Below the pieces are notes generated by a model. The model worked only from the letters and a program-made list of their open reading frames with translations. It made no database searches and was not told where the DNA came from. The translations under genes were made by a program, and so were the position numbers. From Bradyrhizobium sp. (GTDB lineage Bacteria; Pseudomonadota; Alphaproteobacteria; Rhizobiales; Xanthobacteraceae), in the NCBI GenBank assembly GCA_028290165.1, contig JAQGKJ010000209.1:1-9033 (forward strand): 9,033 nt of DNA. The letters are read 5' to 3'. Below are positions 1-7,577 of this stretch, in pieces (within the stretch, counting starts at the first letter, position 1; the number at the start of each line of letters is the position of its first letter).

Positions 1-129
1 ATCCGGCGTGCGGCTCTCGCCGCGCAGAATGTCGATCTCGATGGCGCGATAGGGCGCATTCAGCAACGCCAGCGCAAGGCGGACCTTGTAGCTGTTGCCG
101 GAGCGTTGCATCGAATAGAGCTTGTACAT
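1..129 (-). CDS. Glutathione S-transferase, N-terminal part (runs off the window)
   Basis: Reading the minus strand from the ATG at 129-127 gives exactly 43 codons up to the window edge. The peptide begins MYKLYSMQRSGNSYKVRLAL and continues LNAPYRAIEIDILRGESRTPD. This is the first beta-alpha-beta unit of the thioredoxin-like N-terminal domain of a cytosolic glutathione S-transferase; the RSGNSYKVR stretch (residues 9-17) sits where these enzymes bind glutathione. GSTs conjugate or reduce electrophiles with glutathione in the cytoplasm, but the substrate cannot be told from this fragment. The C-terminal helical domain lies outside the window. No Shine-Dalgarno sequence is visible: the 42 bases upstream are a tandem repeat (131-172). 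It is transcribed away from the aminotransferase gene, with about 650 bp between their starts. Confidence 0.87.
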   Translation of the reverse strand, partial: MYKLYSMQRSGNSYKVRLALALLNAPYRAIEIDILRGESRTPD

Positions 130-130
130 T

Positions 131-172
131 GGGTTCAGTTCGATGGGTTCAATTCGATGGGTTCAGTTCGAT
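131..172. repeat. Three tandem copies of a 14-bp unit in the GST leader
   Basis: The unit GGGTTCAGTTCGAT occurs at 131-144, 145-158 and 159-172 with no spacer. The middle copy differs by one base (A instead of G at 152). The array starts two bases upstream of the GST start codon, so it occupies the position where the ribosome binding site would be expected. Fourteen is not a multiple of three, and the array is outside the reading frame, so copy-number change would alter leader length rather than protein. It is too short and has no spacers, so it is not a CRISPR. Confidence 0.9.
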
Positions 173-579
173 CGGTGAGATGCGGCCACGCGTGGCGAGC
201 CGAGTGAGATCACCTTGTCGCCGCGCAACGCGGCTAAACAATGATGCTGTTGCCGCCGTGTCGCAAGAGCCGCAGCATGGAATAAATCGAAATCCTCTGC
301 CGCACTGCAACCGCGCAGAAGATTTTGCCAACACGCCGGAACAAATCGGATCACATCTGCGCGGCGCGTCGAGTGCCAGGAGCCGGTGTGCGGACCGCGA
401 CACGAGATCGCAGTCGAGCATGTTTTGGGCGTGGCGAGCAGCAGACCAGCGGCGGGTCCCAGGCGGGCGATATTCGCACGGCACAGGCAGGCATGCTGAC
501 AAACCGGTCGTCTGGCCGCCAGTGTTGCCAGGTGGGCGTGCCCGGCAATCGCAGGGATCGCGGCCCTTGCCGGATGTGA

Positions 580-1980
<1,401 letters not shown>

Positions 1981-2041
1981 TCAAATCACTTCTCAAATCA
2001 TGTCGTCGTCAAACGTTTTGATGCTTTGACGGCGGCTTTTG

Positions 2042-2072
2042 GGAAGCGCCTTGTTTTCGACATGGCGCTTCC
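2042..2072 (+). terminator. Hairpin after the aminotransferase gene (weak terminator candidate)
   Basis: GGAAGCGCC (2042-2050) and GGCGCTTCC (2064-2072) are perfect 9-bp inverted arms around a 13-base loop, 62 bases after the aatA stop. The following bases are TTCCTGT, not a T-run, so classical intrinsic termination is doubtful. It could instead protect the mRNA end or act with Rho. Just upstream, TCAAATCA is repeated directly at 1981-1988 and 1993-2000. Confidence 0.4.
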
Positions 2073-2117
2073 TTCCTGTCCCCGCGCACATGCAAATCGT
2101 CAGTGGGGATCAAGCCT

Positions 2118-2633
2118 ATGCGTTTCTCGACACTCGCTATCGCCGTCGCTTCTCTCGTTGGGTCCTTCGCAAGCGCCGATGCGCTGCCGCCGCCGCAAGT
2201 TCGCGCGGGTATCCTGCAATGCCAGGGCGGTCAGAATGTCGGTTTCGTCGTCGGCTCGACGACCAGCCTGGAATGTGTGTTCCAGAGCGACGGCCGCCGG
2301 CCCGAGCCCTACATCGCAACGGTCCATCGCTTTGGTCTGGATCTCGGCATCACCGACCAGACCAGATTGACCTGGGCGGTGAACGCGCCGACCGGCAGGG
2401 TGGCACGCGGCGATCTCGCGGGCAATTACGGCGGCGTCGGCGCCAATGCTTCGGTCGGTGTCGGCGGCGGCGGTAACTTCCTGGTCGGCGGTCCGCAGAA
2501 TTCCTACGCGCTGCAGCCGATCAGCGTGCAAGGCCAGACGGGGTTCAATGTCGCGGCCGGGGTCGCCAATATCGAACTGGAACCGGTGCGGTTCGGACTT
2601 CACCGCCATTACCGGCATCGCCACCACGGCTGA
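2118..2633 (+). CDS. DUF992 secreted protein with His/Arg-rich tail
   Basis: The 171-residue product has a signal peptide (MRFSTLAIAVASLVGSFASA, cleavage probably after A20) and then the DUF992 domain (about 27-157). Domain landmarks are VRAGILQCQGG, VGFVVGSTTSLEC, FGLDLGIT, LTWAVNAP, GDLAGNYGG, the Gly-rich VGVGGGGNFLVGG, YALQPISVQGQTGFNVAAG. C35 and C53 are matched by cysteines in the neighbouring paralogue and could form a disulfide in the periplasm. DUF992 has no established function. The last residues, RFGLHRHYRHRHHG, carry five histidines and are absent from the paralogue at 2952; they may be a metal-binding tail or the product of a late frameshift. Start 2118 is chosen over the upstream GTG at 2103 because GGGGA at 2105-2109 is well spaced from it and the signal peptide begins there. 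A strong terminator follows. Confidence 0.85.
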   Translation: MRFSTLAIAVASLVGSFASADALPPPQVRAGILQCQGGQNVGFVVGSTTSLECVFQSDGRRPEPYIATVHRFGLDLGITDQTRLTWAVNAPTGRVARGDLAGNYGGVGANASVGVGGGGNFLVGGPQNSYALQPISVQGQTGFNVAAGVANIELEPVRFGLHRHYRHRHHG

Positions 2634-2653
2634 CAAGCCGCAACGTTAAACGG

Positions 2654-2685
2654 AAGAGGCCCGCGGGAAGCGGGCCTCTTTGTTT
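2654..2685 (+). terminator. Intrinsic terminator of the first DUF992 gene
   Basis: AAGAGGCCCGC (2654-2664) and GCGGGCCTCTT (2670-2680) form a perfect 11-bp GC-rich stem with a 5-base loop GGGAA, followed by TGTTT. It lies 20 bases after the stop codon and is the clearest terminator in the window. Confidence 0.9.
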
Positions 2686-2690
2686 ATGGG

Positions 2691-2828
2691 CCCGTCATCC
2701 GGGGCGCGCCCGGCGCGAACCTCAGATGTGCAATCGCACATCGGGGAATCCTTGGATTCCGGGTTCGATGCGGAGCCTGTCATCGGGCCGCGCTTCGAGC
2801 GGACCCGTTCGCATCGCCCCGGAATGAC
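2691..2828. repeat. Palindromic intergenic repeat element, copy A
   Basis: This stretch is a copy, in inverted orientation, of the element at 5653-5828. Shared blocks in order include the near-palindrome GATGTGCAATCGCACATC (2725-2742), GGAATCCTTGGATTCC (2745-2760), CCTGTCATCGGGCCGCGCTT and CCCCGGAATGAC at the outer end. Such elements with a GTCATTCCGGGGC border and an internal GGAATCC hairpin are common between Bradyrhizobium genes. It has no coding content and lies between the terminator of one DUF992 gene and the next DUF992 gene. Confidence 0.85.
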
Positions 2829-2951
2829 CAGACTGAAAGCGGCCAAAATCTGGCACGGCCGCCGATGTTGTGGCATAGAGAAGCGAGCGCCCCGGGCATG
2901 GCGCTCTGCTGATTCTCTGCTCGCATCACATCTTTCAGCCGGAGATTTCTC

Positions 2952-3437
2952 ATGCATCGCTCACTTGTTCTTGCCGGGGTCGCCGTTACCACGCTCGTTG
3001 CATCCTTTGCGGGAGCCCAGGCGCAGCAGCCGATGGCGCGTGTGCAGGTCGGCATCCTCGAATGCCGCGGCGGTTCAAGCGTCGGTTTCGTCGTCGGCTC
3101 GGTGACCAACCTCGGTTGCGTGCTGCGCATCTCGGGCATGCCGGAGGACCGCTATGTTGCGACCATCCGCAAGGTCGGCCTCGATCTCGGTATCACCCAG
3201 GAATCGGCGCTCGCCTGGGGCGTGTACGCGCCGGTGGCGCGGCTGGGGCCTGGCGATCTCTCGGGCAATTACGCCGGCGCCCAGGGCAGCGCGGCGATCG
3301 GCGTCGGGCTCGGCGGCAACGTGCTGGTGGGCGGCTCGGACAATTCGATCGCGCTGCAGCCGCTCAGCGTGCAGGGCCAGACCGGCTTGAGCGTCGCTGC
3401 CGGGCTGGAAAGTTTGGAACTTCGGCCGGGAAGGTAA
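2952..3437 (+). CDS. DUF992 secreted protein, second paralogue
   Basis: The 161-residue protein has a signal peptide (MHRSLVLAGVAVTTLVASFA, cleavage near GAQA/QQ at residue 24) and a complete DUF992 domain: VQVGILECRGG, VGFVVGSVTNLGC, KVGLDLGIT, LAWGVYAP, GDLSGNYAG, IGVGLGGNVLVGG, IALQPLSVQGQTGLSVAAG. C38 and C56 align with C35 and C53 of the gene at 2118. It ends at LELRPGR, the normal end for the family, and lacks the histidine-rich tail of its neighbour. GGAG at 2941-2944 is seven bases before the ATG. It is exported, probably periplasmic; the biological role of DUF992 is unknown. The two genes are likely a local duplication separated by a terminator and a repeat element, so they are probably transcribed independently. 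Confidence 0.88.
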   Translation: MHRSLVLAGVAVTTLVASFAGAQAQQPMARVQVGILECRGGSSVGFVVGSVTNLGCVLRISGMPEDRYVATIRKVGLDLGITQESALAWGVYAPVARLGPGDLSGNYAGAQGSAAIGVGLGGNVLVGGSDNSIALQPLSVQGQTGLSVAAGLESLELRPGR

Positions 3438-3450
3438 TTTTTCTCGCTCG

Positions 3451-3475
3451 CTCCGCGCTTGCGGGGAGAGTTTGA
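3451..3475 (+). terminator. Short imperfect hairpin after the second DUF992 gene
   Basis: CTCCGC (3451-3456), loop GCTT and GCGGGGAG (3461-3468) can form an imperfect GC-rich stem, followed by AGTTTG. It is 13 bases past the stop codon. The stem is short and bulged and the T-tract poor, so termination here is only possible. Confidence 0.25.
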
Positions 3476-3580
3476 GAAGGTAATCGCCTCGCACCGCAGC
3501 GACGTTTTTCCGGCTTGCCAAAATGCCGATGTAGGGGGAGCATCACATCCGCCGACCCAATCAAGGGCCGAGCTCCAGAT

Positions 3581-3587
3581 GAGGAGG
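3581..3587 (+). promoter_or_regulatory. Shine-Dalgarno GAGGAGG deciding the EF-G-like start
   Basis: GAGGAGG sits five bases before ATG 3593. The open frame continues upstream to 3515, but the 26 extra residues precede the start of the GTPase fold and have no ribosome binding site of comparable quality. Confidence 0.75.
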
Positions 3588-3592
3588 CGGCG

Positions 3593-5641
3593 ATGGGACA
3601 AGACGTCAGAAGTCCCCGCGGTCCACGGTGCATCGCACTGGTGGGCCCATTCCAAAGCGGTAAAACCACACTTTTAGAAGCGATATTGGCGCGCACGGGC
3701 GCTATCCCCCGCGCCGGCAGCGTCGACGCGGGGACCTCCGTCGGCGACGCCAGTCCCGAGGCCCGCCGCCACAAGATGGGTGTCGGCCTCACCGCCGCCA
3801 CGACGAGTTTCATGGGCGAGAATTATACGTTTATCGATTGTCCCGGTTCGGTGGAATTCGCGCACGACATGCGCGCCGCGATCCCGGCGGTCGATGCCGC
3901 GGTCGTGGTCTGCGAAGCCGACGAACGCAAGCTGCCGCAACTCCAGATCATCCTGCGCGAACTCGAAGATTTGGGTATCCCGCGCTTTCTGTTCCTCAAC
4001 AAGATCGACCGGGCCAACAAGCGTATCCGCGAGACGCTCGCGACCTTGCAGCCGGCGTCGCGGATTCCGCTGGTGCTGCGACAGATTCCGATCTGGAACG
4101 GCGAGCTGATCGCGGGCTTCGTCGATCTGGCGCTCGAACGCGCCTTCGTCTACCGCGAACACAAGGCTTCCGAAGTCGTGGCGCTGGAAGGCGGCGATCT
4201 CGATCGCGAGAAGGAAGCCCGTTTCTCGATGCTGGAAAAGCTCGCCGATCACGACGACGCGCTGATGGAACAGTTGCTCGAGGATATTCAGCCGCCGCGG
4301 GATGCCGTGTTCGACGATCTCGCCCGCGAATTGCGCGAGGGACAGATTTGCCCGGTGCTGCTGGGGTCGGCCATCCGCGAGAACGGCGTGCTGCGCCTGA
4401 TGAAGGCGCTGCGGCATGAATCGCCTGGAGTGGCCGAGACCGCCAAGCGGCTCGGCGCGGCTTCGCCGAAGGATGCGCTGGGCTATGTGTTCAAGACCGT
4501 GCATTTGCAGCATGGCGGCAAGCTGTCGCTGATGCGACTGCTCGCGGGCCACCTTGATGACGGCGCGACGCTGCAATCATCATCCGGGGAGAGCGGCCGG
4601 GTGTCCGGCATAACAAATGTGAATTGCGCCCACGACGCCAAGCGTGCCGCTGCCGAGGCCGGCGATACCGTCGCCCTCGGCAAGCTCGACACCATCAAGA
4701 CCGGCGACACCTGGTCGAGCGGCAAGACTGCGCCAAAAGCGCTCGCCAGTGTTGAACCGTCGCCGCCGGTGCTGGCGATGGCGATCGCGGCGATCGACCG
4801 CAAGGACGACGTCAAATTAGGTCAGGCCTTGTTGCGGCTGAACGAGGAAGATCCCTCGCTGACGATGATCCAGAACCAGCGGACCCACGACATTGTGCTG
4901 TGGGGACAGGGCGAGATGCATTTGCGGGTCGCGCTGGAGCGCCTGCGCGAACGTTTCGGCGTCAACGTCAAGTCGCAGCCGCCGGCGATCGGATACCAGG
5001 AGACCATCCGCAAATCGATCACCCAGCGCGGCCGGCATAAAAAGCAATCCGGCGGCCATGGTCAGTTCGGCGATGTGGTGCTGGAGATCAAGCCGATGCC
5101 GCGCGGCGCCGGGTTCGAGTTTCACGAAAGAGTGGTCGGCGGCGCGGTGCCGCGAAACTATATCGGCGCGGTGGAGGAGGGCGTGGTCGACGGACTGATG
5201 CGCGGGCCGCTTGGTTTTCCCGTCATCGATATTCAGGTGACGCTGACCGACGGTTCCTATCACAGCGTCGATTCCTCGGATCTCGCATTTCGCACCGCGG
5301 CGCGGATCGGTGTCAGCGAAGGGCTGCCGCAATGCCAGCCGGTGCTGCTGGAGCCGATCCATGTAGTGGAGATCGTCTGTCCCACCGAAGCCACCGCAAA
5401 GATCAACGCCATCCTGTCGGGTCGGCGCGGGCAGATCCTCGGCTTCGACACCCGCGAGGGCTGGCCGGGATGGGATCGCGTCCGCGCCATGATGCCGGAA
5501 GCCGAGATCGGCGAGTTGATCGTGGAGTTGCGGTCGGCAACGGCGGGCGCCGGCAGTTTCACCCGGCAGTTCGACCGCATGGCCGAGGTCACCGGCCGTG
5601 CCGCCGACCAGATCATCGCCGCGCATCGCGACGCGGCGTGA
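3593..5641 (+). CDS. Elongation factor G-like translational GTPase with degenerate switch regions
   Basis: The 682-residue protein has the full EF-G layout. The G domain (about 12-270) has a P-loop GPFQSGKTT (18-26), NKID (136-139) and GSA (258-260). A domain II beta-barrel follows (about 290-375), then domain III (about 390-465, LLRLNEEDPSL and GQGEMHL), domain IV (about 470-595, KKQSGGHGQFGDV and DGSYHSVDSSD with H557) and domain V (about 600-670, GRRGQILG). EF-G moves tRNA and mRNA through the ribosome. Two features are odd. Switch I, usually RGITI, reads KMGVGLT (61-67), apparently replacing the Mg2+-binding Thr by Gly. Switch II, usually DTPGH, reads DCPGS (82-86), replacing the catalytic His with Ser86. 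This is therefore probably an accessory EF-G2-type factor, not the housekeeping fusA, which normally sits in the str ribosomal operon. No ribosomal genes are nearby. Its in vivo role is unknown. Confidence 0.88.
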   Translation: MGQDVRSPRGPRCIALVGPFQSGKTTLLEAILARTGAIPRAGSVDAGTSVGDASPEARRHKMGVGLTAATTSFMGENYTFIDCPGSVEFAHDMRAAIPAVDAAVVVCEADERKLPQLQIILRELEDLGIPRFLFLNKIDRANKRIRETLATLQPASRIPLVLRQIPIWNGELIAGFVDLALERAFVYREHKASEVVALEGGDLDREKEARFSMLEKLADHDDALMEQLLEDIQPPRDAVFDDLARELREGQICPVLLGSAIRENGVLRLMKALRHESPGVAETAKRLGAASPKDALGYVFKTVHLQHGGKLSLMRLLAGHLDDGATLQSSSGESGRVSGITNVNCAHDAKRAAAEAGDTVALGKLDTIKTGDTWSSGKTAPKALASVEPSPPVLAMAIAAIDRKDDVKLGQALLRLNEEDPSLTMIQNQRTHDIVLWGQGEMHLRVALERLRERFGVNVKSQPPAIGYQETIRKSITQRGRHKKQSGGHGQFGDVVLEIKPMPRGAGFEFHERVVGGAVPRNYIGAVEEGVVDGLMRGPLGFPVIDIQVTLTDGSYHSVDSSDLAFRTAARIGVSEGLPQCQPVLLEPIHVVEIVCPTEATAKINAILSGRRGQILGFDTREGWPGWDRVRAMMPEAEIGELIVELRSATAGAGSFTRQFDRMAEVTGRAADQIIAAHRDAA

Positions 5642-5652
5642 TTTTAGACACC

Positions 5653-5828
5653 GTCATTCCGGGGCGCGCCAACGGGTCCGCGCCAAGCGCGGCCCGATGA
5701 CAGGCTCCGCGCGAACCCGGAATCCAAGGATTCCCCGATGTGCAATTGCACATCTGAGATCTGGTCCGGGGCCTGTCATCGGGCGGCGCAAAAGCGCCGA
5801 CCCGTTGGAACCATCCCGGAAATGATGG
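5653..5828. repeat. Palindromic intergenic repeat element, copy B
   Basis: It begins GTCATTCCGGGGCGCGCC and matches the reverse complement of 2691-2828 over most of about 115 bases. Inside are GGAATCCAAGGATTCC (5719-5734; 7-bp arms around AA) and the perfect 18-bp palindrome GATGTGCAATTGCACATC (5737-5754). The right end (CCTGTCATCGGGC, then CCATCCCGGAAATGATGGG) diverges from copy A but reads like a degenerate inverted border. It starts 11 bases after the EF-G-like stop codon and may serve as an mRNA 3' structure. No transposase is encoded. Confidence 0.85.
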
Positions 5829-5960
5829 GTTCAAAATAGATCCTCGCGCCGCCGCAGGTCAGCCCGCGCTTGATCGTACTTTTGGTGCGGTGTTTGCTTC
5901 CCAAGCCGACCATTTTCATGAACACTTGTGTTTTGTGAGCACGGGTTTGGTTTCCGCACG

Positions 5961-6601
5961 ATGCTTGATTCACGCGGCAATATTTCCCTGGCTTGTGCGC
6001 TGAGCGCGCTGGCCGGCTATGTCGACGGCATCGGCTTCCTGCATCTCGGCGGCCTGTTCGTTTCCTTCATGAGCGGCAACTCGACGCGGATGGGCGTCAG
6101 TCTTGCAGAGGGGCAATGGCTGGCCGCGGCCGAGGCGCTCGGCCTGATCGTCCTGTTCGTGATCGGCGCGGCAGGGGGCAGCCTCATCGTGCTTGGCCAC
6201 GGCGTCAATCGCCAACCTCTCGTGCTGCTGGCGGAGGCGCTGCTGCTCGCAGCCGCGGCGCTTTGTTACGCCTTCGGTCAATCTAATGCCGCGGTCGGCG
6301 CGATCGTGCTGGCGATGGGACTGGAGAATGCGGTGTTCCAGATCGATGGCGGCGCCGGTCTCGGCCTCACTTACGTCACCGGCGCGCTGGTGAAGGCCGG
6401 CCAGCTTCTCGCGGAAGCGCTGACCGGCGGCGCTGGGGCTGGGCGCCCAATCTCTTGCTGTGGGCGGCGCTGGTGGCTGGTTCGTTGTGCGGTGCGCTCG
6501 CCTATCACTGGATCAATCTCGCCGCGATCTGGTTCGCCGCCGGCGCGGCGTTGGCACTGAGCGCAATCTGTCCATTCTTGACACCGTCAGGCGGAAGATA
6601 A
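5961..6601 (+). pseudogene. DUF1275 (YoaK-type) membrane protein gene, frameshifted
   Basis: From ATG 5961 the protein starts MLDSRGNISLACALSALAGY and carries the DUF1275 landmarks VDGIGFLHLGGLFVSFMSGNSTR (residues 21-43), several hydrophobic helices, AMGLENAVF (118-126) and YVTGALVKAGQLLAEALTGG (138-157). In this frame the sequence then becomes Arg/Pro-rich non-family sequence and stops at 6560. The missing C-terminus is present in the frame one base back: WAPNLLLWAALVAGSLCGAL starts at 6440 and continues through another hydrophobic helix to TPSGGR and TAA at 6599-6601. The break therefore lies near 6428-6440 and fits loss of one base. Intact relatives are inner-membrane proteins of about 210-230 residues with unknown function. 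This is either a recent pseudogene or a sequencing error. The start is uncertain: no clear Shine-Dalgarno precedes 5961, and a GTG at 5928 is also in frame. Confidence 0.85.
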
Positions 6602-6606
6602 ATTGA

Positions 6607-6660
6607 TCGTCATGGCCGGGAGATCCAGCGCGAAGACGCACTTCTGCCCGGGCATGACGA
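6607..6660. repeat. Short palindromic repeat between the DUF1275 remnant and aroE
   Basis: TCGTCATGGCCGGG (6607-6620) and CCCGGGCATGACGA (6647-6660) are inverted arms matching at 13 of 14 positions, around a 26-base centre with GCGCGAAGACGC. The CGTCATG(G/C)CCGGG border is typical of a repeat family abundant in Bradyrhizobium intergenic DNA. The right arm runs into the presumed aroE ribosome binding site (GAAGGAG, 6659-6665), so folding could affect aroE translation or end upstream transcription. Confidence 0.8.
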
Positions 6661-6677
6661 AGGAGATTGTTACCGAG

Positions 6678-7517
6678 ATGGCTGTGAAAAAAGCCCGTGC
6701 GGCCTGCCTGATCGGATGGCCGGCGGCGCATTCGCGCTCGCCGCTGATCCATCATTACTGGCTGCGCACGCTCGGCATCGAGGGCGGCTACAACATCGAG
6801 GCGGTCCCGCCCGAAGGCTTTGCCGAGTTCGTGCTGCATCTCGCGGCCCATGGCTTTGTCGGCGCCAACGTCACCATTCCGCACAAGGAACGCGCGCTGG
6901 CGCTGTCGACGCCCGACGCCCGCGCGCGTGCGGTCGGCGCCGCCAATACGCTGTGGTACGACGGCAATGAGCTGCGTTCGACCAACACCGACATCGAAGG
7001 TTTCGTCAACAATCTGGATGCATGCGCGCCCGGATGGGACCGCATCGAAGAAGCGCTGGTGTTAGGCGCCGGCGGGTCGTCGCGCGCGGTGGTGTTCGGA
7101 TTGATCGAGCGCGGCGTCAAGCGCGTGCATCTGGCGAACCGGACCATCGCACGGGCCCGTGCGCTTGCCGATCAGTTCGGCGCCAATGTTTATCCGGTTT
7201 TATGGGATGCCGTAGGTCAACTGCTGCCGCGCGCGGACCTGCTGGTGAACACGACGTCGCTCGGCATGCACGGCGAGCCGGAGCTCGACCTCGACGCCAG
7301 CCGGCTCCCATCGCATGCGGTCGTCGCCGACCTCGTCTACGTGCCGCTGCAGACGCCGTTATTGGCGGCGGCGGGCGCGCGCGGTCTGAAAACCGCCGAT
7401 GGGCTCGGCATGCTGCTGCACCAGGCCGTGCGCGGGTTCGAACTCTGGTTCGGACAGCGCCCCGAGGTCACGCCGGAGCTTCGCGCCCTGGTCGAGGCCG
7501 ATCTCACGAAACTTTGA
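6678..7517 (+). CDS. aroE: Shikimate dehydrogenase (NADP+)
   Basis: The 279-residue enzyme reversibly reduces 3-dehydroshikimate to shikimate with NADPH, the fourth step of the shikimate pathway to chorismate and aromatic amino acids; it is cytoplasmic. Substrate-site residues are visible: S19 and S21 in HSRSP, the catalytic pair K70 (NVTIPHKE) and D105 (STNTDIEGF), N90 (GAANTLW) and Q249 (LLHQAVRGFELW). The NADP domain shows the loop LGAGGSSR (129-136) and NRT (154-156), the latter contacting the 2'-phosphate in NADP-specific members. NTTSLGM (191-197) is also typical. All are intact and the length is normal. ATG 6678 is preferred because MAVKKARAACLIGWP matches family starts, although GAAGGAG is 12 bases upstream; an in-frame ATG at 6654 lies inside the repeat. 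The usual alphaproteobacterial neighbours maf, coaE and dnaQ are absent, so it may be an additional aroE copy. Confidence 0.94.
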   Translation: MAVKKARAACLIGWPAAHSRSPLIHHYWLRTLGIEGGYNIEAVPPEGFAEFVLHLAAHGFVGANVTIPHKERALALSTPDARARAVGAANTLWYDGNELRSTNTDIEGFVNNLDACAPGWDRIEEALVLGAGGSSRAVVFGLIERGVKRVHLANRTIARARALADQFGANVYPVLWDAVGQLLPRADLLVNTTSLGMHGEPELDLDASRLPSHAVVADLVYVPLQTPLLAAAGARGLKTADGLGMLLHQAVRGFELWFGQRPEVTPELRALVEADLTKL

Positions 7518-7564
7518 GCCTGGAATATCGTGGACGCATCGGTGTCCATGGTTAAGTGGTGCAC

Positions 7565-7570
7565 TTGGAG
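7565..7570 (+). promoter_or_regulatory. Shine-Dalgarno TTGGAG deciding the start of the first paralogue
   Basis: TTGGAG is seven bases before ATG 7578, where the signal peptide begins. In-frame starts at 7530 (GTG) and 7548 (ATG) would add residues ahead of the signal peptide and lack such a site. Confidence 0.65.
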
Positions 7571-7577
7571 ACGATTC

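Noticed and set aside
131..172. Possible CRISPR array
   Set aside because: The 14-bp units are directly adjacent with no spacers, and no cas gene is present.
3674..4576. Long minus-strand frame (300 codons) inside the EF-G-like gene, with a similar one at 4817-5626
   Set aside because: Both are antisense shadows of a gene with unmistakable EF-G motifs and carry no recognisable domain.
5653..5828. Insertion sequence or transposase remnant
   Set aside because: The element has no coding content and no target-site duplication I could identify; it fits a dispersed palindromic repeat better.
6428..6440. Programmed frameshift in the DUF1275 gene
   Set aside because: No slippery heptamer of the X-XXY-YYZ kind or following strong hairpin was evident, and relatives encode the protein in one frame; a mutation or base-call error is simpler.
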